A DNA stretch of 64,000 nt from UBA4582 sp047630175 (GTDB lineage: Bacteria > Pseudomonadota > Gammaproteobacteria > Pseudomonadales > Azotimanducaceae). The notes under the pieces were generated by a model. It had not been told where the DNA came from, searched no databases, and worked only from the letters and a program-made list of their open reading frames with translations. Each line of letters starts with the position of its first letter. Position 1 is the stretch's first letter. Where the stretch lies: contig JBLHVI010000001.1 in assembly GCA_047630175.1 (NCBI GenBank), forward strand, positions 132,276 to 196,275, written 5' to 3'. Below are positions 9,551 through 16,782 of this stretch, in pieces. A program made the position numbers and the translations under genes.

Positions 9551-9631
9551 AACTGATGTTGGCTATTCGGATTTCTGCATTTTTTTGATGCGCGAGTAAG
9601 CGTTAAGTGTCGTTGATGTATTGATTGGATC

Positions 9632-11359
9632 TTAGTGCAGCAGCAGCAACAACGTGATGATGATTACCAGTAGAATGGCAGAAATTCCCTGCCAAAAGGC
9701 TATGGGGTTGCGCTCGATCAATGGCGGGCGGGCTTTACTCAGAAACGCCTTGGTTGGCTGGCGAAGATGAAACAAGAATTCTGATAGTTCACCGTAGCGT
9801 TTATCGGGATTGGGGTGCAGAGCTTTCTCAAGAGTTTCGTCAATCCAAGCTGGGATTTCTCGTTCGTCATGAAGCGCAGATTTGTAGCGCAACCGGTTCT
9901 GTGCCGCACGTGTCTTCGCTCGCGCTACCCGGGCGCCATAGGGCAGTCGACCGGTCAGCATCTGATAGGTAATCACCGCCAGTGAGAACAAGTCAGACTT
10001 TATTGTACCGGCTTCGCCGAGTAAGTACTCTGGAGCGGAATACTGCATGGTACCTAACATTTCTTGTTGAGGCAGGTTACTCTCGATCTCGCGCAAGCCT
10101 GCAACCCGTGTAGCGCCGAAGTCGATAATTTTCACCACGCCGTTCTTATCGATCATGATATTCGCCGGTCTTAGGTCTTGATGCAGCATTTCTAAGCGAT
10201 GGAAAGCTTGCAGCCCGCGACCTATTTGCTCGACGATGCCGCGCACAGACTCCAGACTAGGCTTTGGATTGTCTATCATCCATTGGGTCAGGGTCTGGCC
10301 ATCGATAAACTCAAAAGCTGTGTACAGGTAACGACGCTGTTGCTCGGGTGCGCAAGGCTTTAGAACATGGGCACTGTTGATGCGTTTGGCAATCCATTCT
10401 TCCAGTAAAAAACGTTCTAGATAGGCCGCGTCATCTCGCAGGTCTATGGAAGGGGTCTTAAGGATAAGGGTTTGTTGAGTATTGTTAGAAACCGCCAGAT
10501 AGACATGGCTGCGGCTGCTGGCGTGGACTTCTTTGATGACAGTGAACTGATCGAAGATCATTCTTGCTTGCAGAATGGGCGGAAAGGAGAGTTCGGCGAC
10601 TTCTTGAGTAATCTCATTGGCCGCCGCCATAGGTAGGGCGTCGATGCGCAGTATCTGGACGCTCAGGTTGTCGGTGCTGCCCCGTGCATAGGCAAAATCG
10701 CTAAGCTGCCTAGCCGCCTGGTTCAGGTCATCGGGCGACGTTGTTATGGTGTCGACGATCGAGTCGCCGTCGAGAATCTCATAGATGCCGTCTGTCATCA
10801 AAATGAAAATATCGTTTTGCAATACAACGTGGGAGTCATAGTCGATTTCTAGTTGCGGATCAAGACCCATGGCGCGACTCAGGTAGCTTTTTTCGGATGA
10901 CTCCCAAAGTCGGTGGTCCACGGTTAACTGTTCTAGTCTCTGGCCCCTCAACCGATAGATGCGTGTATCACCTAGGCTAAATAGATGGACTGTGGTTGAC
11001 TTGATAATCAGCGCGCTGAAAGTGCAAACATAGCCTTTGTCCTTGTCGAACCGATAGTCACTTTTCTGAGTCTGGGCGTGAAGCCAAGAGTTCACCGCGG
11101 TGAGCACCTGATGAGCAGACTTTTTAACCGACCAGGTTTCTGAGGTGCGATAATAGTCATCGAGAAAACCTTGCACTGTTGCCTTGCTCGCAACCTGACT
11201 GACATCGCTGCTGCTGATGCCATCAGCCATGGCTATGGCAACTCCCTTCAATGTCAGCATGGGCCCCTGCGGAATAGTGGCGCCATGATAATCCTGATTA
11301 ATAGCTTTGCGTCCCTTGTCGGAATATTGGCCGAGCGATACGGTTAAATAATTTGCCAT
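9632..11359 (-). CDS. Fused PP2C phosphatase - Ser/Thr protein kinase, C-terminal membrane anchor
   Basis: A single 575-residue protein that can both remove and add phosphate on Ser/Thr. Residues 1-235 form a PP2C phosphatase with metal-binding Asp motifs MADGISSSD, GDTRIYRL, LMTDGIYEI and GSTDNLSVQ. Residues about 275-535 form a Hanks-type kinase: ATP Lys in LILKTP, catalytic loop HQDLRPAN near 397, metal loop IIDFGATR and activation segment YSAPEY. The Arg in HRD is Gln here. The glycine-rich loop is poorly conserved. A hydrophobic helix (SAILLVIIITLLLLLH) ends the protein, anchoring it with the catalytic domains in the cytoplasm. It is last in the unit channel-cyanase-kinase. Such fused proteins are known beside nitrate/nitrite transport genes, and a role in controlling nitrogen uptake is inferred from that. 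Confidence 0.9.
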   Translation of the reverse strand: MANYLTVSLGQYSDKGRKAINQDYHGATIPQGPMLTLKGVAIAMADGISSSDVSQVASKATVQGFLDDYYRTSETWSVKKSAHQVLTAVNSWLHAQTQKSDYRFDKDKGYVCTFSALIIKSTTVHLFSLGDTRIYRLRGQRLEQLTVDHRLWESSEKSYLSRAMGLDPQLEIDYDSHVVLQNDIFILMTDGIYEILDGDSIVDTITTSPDDLNQAARQLSDFAYARGSTDNLSVQILRIDALPMAAANEITQEVAELSFPPILQARMIFDQFTVIKEVHASSRSHVYLAVSNNTQQTLILKTPSIDLRDDAAYLERFLLEEWIAKRINSAHVLKPCAPEQQRRYLYTAFEFIDGQTLTQWMIDNPKPSLESVRGIVEQIGRGLQAFHRLEMLHQDLRPANIMIDKNGVVKIIDFGATRVAGLREIESNLPQQEMLGTMQYSAPEYLLGEAGTIKSDLFSLAVITYQMLTGRLPYGARVARAKTRAAQNRLRYKSALHDEREIPAWIDETLEKALHPNPDKRYGELSEFLFHLRQPTKAFLSKARPPLIERNPIAFWQGISAILLVIIITLLLLLH

Positions 11360-11386
11360 ATATTTACTGCTGATTCATCGGGCCGG

Positions 11387-11830
11387 CTAATAGCGTTTAT
11401 AAGGCAGGAACTTTCCGCTCATGACGATTTTGACGCGGTCCCCCTTGGGGTCTGCCTGACGGGCCAGTTCCATATCAAAATCGATGGCGCTCATAATGCC
11501 ATCGCCAAATTCTTCATGAATCAGTGCCTTGAAGGTAGTGCCGTAGACGTTGATCAATTCATAGAATCGGTAGATCAATGGATCAGTAGGTACTGCAGTA
11601 GGCAGTGAGCCCTTGTAGGGCACAACCTGCAATTGTTGCACGGCTTCTTCTGGCAGTGATAGCAACTCGCCGATAGTTTTCGCCTCGTCGGCTGTCAGTG
11701 TCATCTGCCCCAACAAAGCTGCGGTAGTCCATTCTTTGCTCTGCTCAATGGCGCTGGCCAGTTGCTCCCAACGCAGTTCTTTTTTGAGCTTCTGGAGCAC
11801 TACCAGTTCTGTCACTTCGTCTCTCTTCAT
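11387..11830 (-). CDS. cynS: Cyanase (cyanate hydratase)
   Basis: Cytoplasmic enzyme that converts cyanate and bicarbonate to ammonia and CO2, giving nitrogen from cyanate and detoxifying it. The 147 residues align along the whole family. The three catalytic residues known from E. coli (Arg96, Glu99, Ser122) are Arg88, Glu91 and Ser114 in YRFYELINVYG and IMSAIDF. The start was set at ATG 11830, because the TTG four codons upstream is itself part of the GGAG ribosome binding site eight bases before this ATG. It lies between the FNT channel and the kinase/phosphatase genes, with short gaps, in a unit with an antitermination leader. Confidence 0.95.
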   Translation of the reverse strand: MKRDEVTELVVLQKLKKELRWEQLASAIEQSKEWTTAALLGQMTLTADEAKTIGELLSLPEEAVQQLQVVPYKGSLPTAVPTDPLIYRFYELINVYGTTFKALIHEEFGDGIMSAIDFDMELARQADPKGDRVKIVMSGKFLPYKRY

Positions 11831-11910
11831 AACGTTCTCCAATTGATTAGTTGTTACCTAGTCTGTCCTCTAGGTAGGTCTATAGAAACCTCGAGCGGGC
11901 CGCTAAGAAA

Positions 11911-12720
11911 TTATGTCGAGCGTTTTGCGCCGGTTTTGATGTGGGTGGTATAAAGTGTCAACCCCGTGAAAGCCAGACCGCCCACTAGGTTGCCCAGCAC
12001 CGTTGGAATTTCATTCCAGATGAAGTAATCCATAACGGAAAAATCGCCGCCGAGAATGATCCCAGAAGGGAAAAGAAACATGTTGACCACTGAATGTTCG
12101 AAGCCCATGAAGAAAAACAGCATGATGGGCATCCACATGGCGATAACTTTACCGCTCACAGAGGTAGAGATCATGGCGCCGACAACACCCATAGAGACCA
12201 TCCAGTTGCAAAGCATGCCGCGGATGAAAATCGTTACCCAGCCAGCGACACCATACTGTGCATAACCCAGAGTTCTGGCCTCGCCGATGCCGGCGATCTT
12301 GGCGCCGATAGCCCCAGGGTCTGCGGAGAAACCAAAAGTGAATACAAAGGCCATCATGAAAGCGACGGAGAGAGCACCGGCGAAGTTGCCAATAAATACT
12401 AAACCCCAGTTTCGCAGCACGCCGCCGATGGTGACTCCCGGTCTTCTATCCAGCAGTGCAAGCGGTACGAGAACAAAAACTCCTGTCAGAAGATCGAAAC
12501 CCATGAGGTAGAGCATACAAAAACCGACGGGGAATAAAATGGCTCCCACCAGCGCCGAGCCGCTGGCAACCGTAACGCTAATAGCAAATACAGCGGCGAG
12601 CGCAAGAATCGCACCCGCCATATAGGCGCGAATCAATGTGTCTCGGGTAGCCATGAAAACTTTCGACTCACCGGCATCTACCATCTTGGAGACGAACTCT
12701 GAAGGAACTAAATACGACAT
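11911..12720 (-). CDS. Formate/nitrite transporter-family channel (NirC/FocA-like)
   Basis: Pentameric inner-membrane channel of the FNT family, 269 residues, the normal size, with six membrane helices. The conserved SVVNMFLFPSG and IPTVLGNLVGG segments near the C-terminus are family signatures. Members carry formate, nitrite or related small anions. The context (cyanase directly downstream, NirBD nearby) suggests nitrite or cyanate/bicarbonate traffic, but the sequence does not decide this. It is the first gene of a minus-strand unit whose 5' leader contains a sigma-54 promoter and an ANTAR-type hairpin plus terminator. Confidence 0.88.
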   Translation of the reverse strand: MSYLVPSEFVSKMVDAGESKVFMATRDTLIRAYMAGAILALAAVFAISVTVASGSALVGAILFPVGFCMLYLMGFDLLTGVFVLVPLALLDRRPGVTIGGVLRNWGLVFIGNFAGALSVAFMMAFVFTFGFSADPGAIGAKIAGIGEARTLGYAQYGVAGWVTIFIRGMLCNWMVSMGVVGAMISTSVSGKVIAMWMPIMLFFFMGFEHSVVNMFLFPSGIILGGDFSVMDYFIWNEIPTVLGNLVGGLAFTGLTLYTTHIKTGAKRST

Positions 12721-12795
12721 GCTGTTACCTCGTTCTTAAGAAGGATTGTGGTTAATGTATGAGGAAAGTGCAGTTTAATAATTGTCATAAACGCA

Positions 12796-12846
12796 AACGG
12801 CGCCCATCACTTAGACTGATAACTCAGTCGAGTGATGGACGCCGTT
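12796..12846 (-). terminator. Leader terminator hairpin upstream of FNT-cynS-kinase unit
   Basis: Inverted repeat of 16 bases per arm with one G-T wobble (AACGGCGTCCATCACT / AGTGATGGGCGCCGTT on the minus strand). A second inner 6-bp stem (GACTGA/TCAGTC) forms the top, followed on the minus strand by the T-rich TTTGCGTTTATG. It sits between the promoter and the first gene, so it is an attenuator, not an end-of-gene terminator. The T-tract is weaker than in the two plus-strand leaders. Confidence 0.65.
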
Positions 12847-12850
12847 GTCC
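12837..12850 (-). promoter_or_regulatory. ANTAR-type antiterminator hairpin (P2) of FNT leader
   Basis: On the minus strand GGAC-AACGGC-GTCC: a 4-bp stem with a six-base loop having A at position 1 and G at position 4. These are the invariant loop bases of RNA hairpins bound by ANTAR proteins. Its 3' arm is part of the 5' arm of the terminator at 12796-12846, so the two structures exclude each other. A stronger hairpin 20 bases upstream (CAGGTC/GACCTG, 12871-12887, five-base loop) occupies the place of P1 but lacks the A1/G4 loop. Confidence 0.7.
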
Positions 12851-12928
12851 ACGTACTGTTTATGTTAGCTCAGGTCGTCATGACCTGTTATTTCAATTTG
12901 CACAATTTCATTTACGCATCTATGACTA

Positions 12929-12944
12929 CGCAAATACCGAGCCA
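12929..12944 (-). promoter_or_regulatory. Sigma-54 promoter of FNT-cynS-kinase unit
   Basis: Minus strand TGGCTC-GGTAT-TTGCG: the -24 GG and -12 GC are 12 bases apart as required, with one mismatch to TGGCAC. Transcription would start near 12918, about 200 bases before the channel gene. That leaves room for the whole hairpin leader. Confidence 0.65.
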
Positions 12945-13174
12945 GAACTGCCCAGGCTGAACTATTCGCAGACCAAAATCGCAAATCTTTGGTTATAGCC
13001 ACACTGATAGCGAAATCATCCTGACATTAGTACTAACTATTTGTAAGAGTGGTGTGAAAAGCGCGCATGAATTTGCCCCAAATAGGCACTGTTGATCATA
13101 AAGCGCACCAAATAATCTCAGTTTACGTTGGTTCTAAATCAATGCGTAATTGATGAGTCTTGATAAATCAATGT

Positions 13175-13203
13175 TTGGCACCTTTGGCATGAATATTGAT
13201 ACT
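13175..13203 (+). promoter_or_regulatory. Promoter of the porin gene (sigma-70, or degenerate sigma-54)
   Basis: TTGGCA (13175-13180), a 17-base gap, then GATACT (13198-13203) is a fair sigma-70 promoter. An overlapping TGGCAT-GAATA-TTGAT at 13185-13200 has sigma-54 spacing but an A where -12 C is expected. Either would start transcription near 13210, just upstream of the antitermination hairpin. Confidence 0.5.
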
Positions 13204-13229
13204 AAAAAAATATCAAGAGAAAGTTAGCA

Positions 13230-13243
13230 GGGCAATGTAGCCC
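13230..13243 (+). promoter_or_regulatory. ANTAR-type antiterminator hairpin (P2) of porin leader
   Basis: GGGC-AATGTA-GCCC: perfect 4-bp stem, six-base loop with A1 and G4. The 3' arm GCCC overlaps the first bases of the terminator stem CCCACGC, so binding by NasT would block the terminator. No convincing P1 hairpin fits between the predicted start site and this element. Confidence 0.75.
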
Positions 13244-13280
13244 ACGCATGTCGGTATTCGGCGCGCGTGGGTTTTTTTTT
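13241..13280 (+). terminator. Leader terminator upstream of porin gene
   Basis: CCCACGC/GCGTGGG stem followed by nine T residues (13272-13280). It lies upstream of the porin start and downstream of its promoter, so it is an attenuator within the leader. Confidence 0.85.
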
Positions 13281-13306
13281 GGAAAAATTAAACAATGGGA
13301 TTAACT

Positions 13307-14512
13307 ATGAAACAGTTACGCAGCAAGTTGGTGATAGCCATGATATCAGTTGGCATAGTGTCAGTAGCCACTGCCGCCGATGACGCGAGCAACGTCAGTG
13401 ACATGCTTAAAGATGGCGATGTCTCTTTGATGTTTCGCTACCGATATGAATTCGTTGACCAAGAGGGTATCAGCAAGGCCGCTAATGCATCGACTCTACG
13501 ATCGCGGATCACCTATAAATCAGCTAACTATGAAGGCTTTACTGTATTAGCCGAGTTGGACAATGTGACCGTCATTGGTAGCGAAAACTATCGCACACCG
13601 ACGAACGGCAATACACAATATCCCATTGTAGCGGACCCGCATGGGACTGACTTCAACCAAGCATCGCTGACTTATAAAGCAGGCGGTTTTAGAACAGTGA
13701 TGGGTCGACAGCGTATCATTGACAGCGGTCAGCGATTTATGGGCGGCGTGGCTTGGCGTCAGAATGAGCAAACCTATGATGCGCTGCGCGTGTCCTTTGC
13801 CAACTTGGGCCCTGTGGCGCTTGACTATGGTTATGTTTGGAACGTCAATCGCATCTTCGGCCCAAAGGACTCTGCTGTCCAGCCAGCGCATTGGGAGTCC
13901 AACTCACATCGCCTTATTGCTACGGTAACGCCAGCGGAGGGGCACAGAGTTCAAGCTTTTGCCTATCTGCTCGATCTTGAGAACTCCGCGGCTAACTCCT
14001 CAAGCACTTATGGTGCCGAGTATGCGGGTTATGTCGGCATTGTCTCATTGGCCGCCTCTCTTGCCAGTCAGACTGACTATGCAGATAATCCGACCGACTA
14101 TTCGGCGAGCTATTATATGTTGGAGGCGGGAGTGCCCATTGACCCGGTAAAGATCAGTCTCGGCTACGAGGTGCTTGGAAGTGATAACGGTGTCGCCGCT
14201 TTCAGAACGCCGCTGGCAACTTTGTTTAAGTTTCAGGGTTGGGCCGACAAATTTCTCAACACGCCTAATGTCGGACTTAAGGATCTCTACTTAAAAGTGA
14301 CCGGCAAGATCGGCGAAGCGGGTTACGCCCTTATCTACCATGATTTCAATGCCGACCAAGGTGGTGCCGATCTTGGTTCAGAGGTGGATCTTTCTGTCAG
14401 CTATCCATTGGTTAAGGGTGTGTCTGTTGAGCTGAGGTATGCGGCCTACCAGGCTGATACATTTGCCACAGACACGAATAAATTCTGGCTGACCCTCAAT
14501 GCCAAGTTTTAG
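13307..14512 (+). CDS. Outer-membrane porin, nitrate-locus associated
   Basis: Outer-membrane beta-barrel protein of 401 residues. It begins with a signal peptide (MKQLRSKLVIAMISVG, cleavage after TATA/ATAA near residue 22). Alternating amphipathic strands run throughout and the last residue is Phe (WLTLNAKF), the typical assembly signal. It resembles the alginate-export/porin family of uncharacterised proteins (RYRYEFVDQ, GRQRIID, QNEQTYDALRV). The start was set at ATG 13307, which gives a clean signal peptide and has GGGA six bases upstream; ATG 13295 is also in frame. It is preceded by a hairpin/terminator leader like those of the nitrate operon. The likely role is passage of nitrate or other anions across the outer membrane, inferred from context only. 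Confidence 0.8.
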   Translation: MKQLRSKLVIAMISVGIVSVATAADDASNVSDMLKDGDVSLMFRYRYEFVDQEGISKAANASTLRSRITYKSANYEGFTVLAELDNVTVIGSENYRTPTNGNTQYPIVADPHGTDFNQASLTYKAGGFRTVMGRQRIIDSGQRFMGGVAWRQNEQTYDALRVSFANLGPVALDYGYVWNVNRIFGPKDSAVQPAHWESNSHRLIATVTPAEGHRVQAFAYLLDLENSAANSSSTYGAEYAGYVGIVSLAASLASQTDYADNPTDYSASYYMLEAGVPIDPVKISLGYEVLGSDNGVAAFRTPLATLFKFQGWADKFLNTPNVGLKDLYLKVTGKIGEAGYALIYHDFNADQGGADLGSEVDLSVSYPLVKGVSVELRYAAYQADTFATDTNKFWLTLNAKF

Positions 14513-14687
14513 TGGTCGTTAGTTAAGCGATGGCTCAATAGTTGCCTCGCATAGTGTCAGCAGTTTTCCAGCCACCGGTTTTACCAAATGCTGTGCCCTG
14601 GTTAGTTGGTGAATTATTTTCTGTACCCGACAAGACAGTTCTTTGTTTTGCGTGGCCGGGCAAGCTATCCATCCATGTGTTTTTATC

Positions 14688-15299
14688 ATGAGTCAAACAC
14701 CCGGTAGTAATGTCGTTCGTGTGATGCTGGTCGATGAGTCGTCAGTCCGGGCCGCCACGGTCAAGATCAACCTTATCGAGGCAGGCTTCGATGTCGTGGT
14801 CTGCATGGTAACGACTGCTGGCTTGCTCCACCAGATAGAACAGCACAGGCCCGACGTGATTCTTATCGATCTAGAATCTCCTGGCCGAGACGTGCTTGAG
14901 AGTCTGTCGATTATTAACATGCATAAGCCAACGCCGGTGGTGATGTTCTCTGGGGAAGACGACCCGGGCTTTATCAAGGCGGCGGTAGATGCTGGTGTTT
15001 CTGCCTACACGGTGGGTAGCTATGATACCTCAAAAGTTAAGCCTGTCATCGATGTGGCCATGGCTCAGTTCAAGTCGTTTCAAGCCCTGCGCCTTGCCCT
15101 AGACTCGACCCGGGCGCAATTGGACAGTCTCTCTGTGGTCAGCCAGGCCAAGTCGATGCTGATAAAGCTGCACGGTATAACTGAAGACGCGGCGCATCGA
15201 CAACTGCGAGACTTAGCCATGGACACCAACCAGACGTTGCCACAGGCGGCATTGGCTGCCATCACTCTGTTGGGCGGTAGTCGTCCAAATGAAGCCTGA
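14688..15299 (+). CDS. nasT: ANTAR-domain antiterminator response regulator NasT
   Basis: Cytoplasmic RNA-binding regulator. A receiver-like domain (VMLVDESSV, VILIDLESPGRDV, residues about 10-125) is followed by a coiled helix. The C-terminal ANTAR domain (SQAKSMLIKLHGITEDAA, then LRDLAMDTNQTL) carries the conserved Ala and aromatic/hydrophobic residues. ANTAR proteins bind hairpins with A1/G4 hexaloops and stop formation of a terminator. The ATG at 14688 matches the receiver start; a TTG at 14643 would add 15 unlikely residues. It is followed 14 bases later by nasS. In known NasST systems, NasS without nitrate holds NasT inactive. Three candidate target leaders lie in this window. Confidence 0.9.
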   Translation: MSQTPGSNVVRVMLVDESSVRAATVKINLIEAGFDVVVCMVTTAGLLHQIEQHRPDVILIDLESPGRDVLESLSIINMHKPTPVVMFSGEDDPGFIKAAVDAGVSAYTVGSYDTSKVKPVIDVAMAQFKSFQALRLALDSTRAQLDSLSVVSQAKSMLIKLHGITEDAAHRQLRDLAMDTNQTLPQAALAAITLLGGSRPNEA

Positions 15300-15313
15300 A
15301 TAAGGAGTAGTAG

Positions 15314-16438
15314 ATGTTGGAGCCCGCTATGCTTGAGAAGTTGCCGATGGCCGAGCAAACGGACGTTAATCTAGGTTATATGCGTCTGTCTGATAGTGCA
15401 CCCGTCATTATGGCGAAAGCGCTGGGACTCTATGAAAAATACGGTTTAGACGTCAGCCTGCACCGAGAGGTCTCTTGGGCTAACTTGAGGGACAAGATGA
15501 TCGCCGGAGCATTTCAGGCTTGCGAGGTCTTGGCGCCTATGCCGCTGGTGACAACCCTTGGCGTGGCGGGTATTCGTGCGCCCATGGTAACGGGTTTGGT
15601 GTTGTCTTTGAACGGTAATGGCATTACGTTAGCCGCGCCTTTGTGGCAGGCTCTAATGCCGTATCGAGCCTCTCTGCCCGAGGCTGCATCGACTCTGCCG
15701 GTCTATCATCAGACCGCGATTGCGCTCAAGGCATTCGTGTCACAGAACCCGAAGCGTCCATTGACGCTGGCCTCAGTGCATCATTTTTCTACCCATACTC
15801 TGTTGTTGCACCGCTGGCTAGCGCTGGGGGGTATCGACTCGGACCGAGAGGTGCGCATTATTGTTCTGCCGCCAGAGCAGATGGTAGATAGTCTTACCGA
15901 AGGTGTGATTGACGGCTATTGTGTGGGGGAACCATGGAACACTATTGCCGTCGCTAACGGGACGGGTGAGCTGGCTGCCAGTAGCATGCAGGTTTGGCCA
16001 GATGCACCGGAAAAAGCCTTGGCAGTTATGGAGTCTTGGCACGACACCCACGCATCGACCCATCTGCGATTGCGACTAGCACTGATGGAGGCTGGTCAAT
16101 GGCTGGTAGATCCAACCAACAGGCCGCAGACAATTGAAACACTAGCGCGCAGTCACTATTTGGATCTGCTGCCAGAAGACTTGAGTCCATCGCTACAGAG
16201 TCCCGGGGACTGTAGCCCAGCGAACTTCCATTTGTTCGAACAATCTCATCTGGGTTTCCCTTGGCACTGTGAGGCTCGAGCTCAGATTGAGCAGATCATG
16301 CCGCTCATTGGTAAGGCAGTGGGTAGTGACCGAGTGCAAGATCTTGTTAAGCAGTGCTATCGGACTGATTTATATCGTCAGGCCGCCATACTGGCAGGTG
16401 TCGACTATCCATTTTACGACGAGCGAACGCCGCTTTAA
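15314..16438 (+). CDS. nasS: Nitrate-sensing regulator NasS (NrtA-like, cytoplasmic)
   Basis: Nitrate/nitrite-binding protein related to the substrate-binding component NrtA but without a signal peptide, so it stays in the cytoplasm as the sensor partner of NasT. It shares with the downstream NrtA the segments GYMRLSDSAPVIMAKALGLY, LNGNGITLA and EGVIDGYCVGEPWN, which line the anion pocket. It is 374 residues long. The ATG at 15314 has a good binding site (AAGGAG). The family role is to sequester NasT when nitrate and nitrite are absent and release it when they bind. Assignment rests on the pairing with the ANTAR gene and the missing signal peptide. Confidence 0.9.
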   Translation: MLEPAMLEKLPMAEQTDVNLGYMRLSDSAPVIMAKALGLYEKYGLDVSLHREVSWANLRDKMIAGAFQACEVLAPMPLVTTLGVAGIRAPMVTGLVLSLNGNGITLAAPLWQALMPYRASLPEAASTLPVYHQTAIALKAFVSQNPKRPLTLASVHHFSTHTLLLHRWLALGGIDSDREVRIIVLPPEQMVDSLTEGVIDGYCVGEPWNTIAVANGTGELAASSMQVWPDAPEKALAVMESWHDTHASTHLRLRLALMEAGQWLVDPTNRPQTIETLARSHYLDLLPEDLSPSLQSPGDCSPANFHLFEQSHLGFPWHCEARAQIEQIMPLIGKAVGSDRVQDLVKQCYRTDLYRQAAILAGVDYPFYDERTPL

Positions 16439-16503
16439 GGGTAATTGCCGGCCGCGATGTATCGATGCATTCCGCCCCACCTCGGGGCTGTCTTGCAATT
16501 TTC

Positions 16504-16518
16504 GCACTATATAAGTGC
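16504..16518 (+). promoter_or_regulatory. NtrC-like enhancer dyad
   Basis: GCAC-TATATAA-GTGC matches the core dyad of NtrC sites (GCAC, seven bases, GTGC). It lies about 100 bases upstream of the sigma-54 promoter at 16619, a normal enhancer distance. This suggests control by general nitrogen status. Confidence 0.6.
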
Positions 16519-16618
16519 CTTATCTGGAGCGGTTGAGCTGACGAGTCTATGAGTTGATGGCAGCCAAGTGCAGGCTGCCAAAGCGTCCTTGGCGCATTTC
16601 TTACTCATTGTTCAATGC

Positions 16619-16634
16619 TGGCACACATCTTGTA
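16619..16634 (+). promoter_or_regulatory. Sigma-54 promoter of nitrate operon
   Basis: TGGCAC-ACATC-TTGTA: perfect -24 box, exact spacing, and T in place of C at -12. Predicted start is near 16645, upstream of both leader hairpins. Confidence 0.65.
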
Positions 16635-16697
16635 TAACCTTACCTGTAATAAGTGTTTGCTTGACCCAAAATATTTCAAATCTGTGCCATGGCACAA

Positions 16698-16711
16698 GGG
16701 TAATGATGCCC
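16698..16711 (+). promoter_or_regulatory. ANTAR-type antiterminator hairpin (P2) of nitrate operon leader
   Basis: GGGT-AATGAT-GCCC: 4-bp stem (one G-T) with six-base loop, A1 and G4. The 3' arm is the start of the terminator stem. One base upstream lies a perfect 14-base palindrome (TGTGCCATGGCACA, 16683-16696) that can fold as TGTG/CACA with a six-base loop and sits where P1 is expected, though its loop is CCATGG. Confidence 0.75.
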
Positions 16712-16758
16712 GCCTCTGATTCGGTTTTTTGTAGCCGATGCAGAGGCGGGTTTTTTTT
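16709..16758 (+). terminator. Leader terminator of nitrate operon
   Basis: Perfect 10-bp stem CCCGCCTCTG / CAGAGGCGGG, with an inner TCGG/CCGA helix, followed by eight T residues. It lies upstream of the NrtA start and downstream of the promoter, so it is an attenuator. Confidence 0.9.
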
Positions 16759-16782
16759 GGCTTTAATAAAGGTTTTGATGCG

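Noticed and set aside
11831..11842. Upstream TTG start for cyanase (four extra residues)
   Set aside because: The codons contain the GGAG that serves as binding site for ATG 11830, and family alignment favours the shorter form.
12759..12998. A 79-codon plus-strand frame in the nitrogen regulatory region
   Set aside because: It covers the leader hairpins and the sigma-54 promoter of the opposite strand and has no family resemblance.
13171..13190. TTTGGCACCTTTGGCAT as a sigma-54 promoter of the porin
   Set aside because: The GG and GC elements are 10, not 12, bases apart. The alternatives at 13175-13203 fit better.
13196..13216. TTGATA/TATCAA hairpin as P1 of the porin leader
   Set aside because: Its loop is nine bases without the A1/G4 pattern, and its 5' arm overlaps the predicted -10 element.
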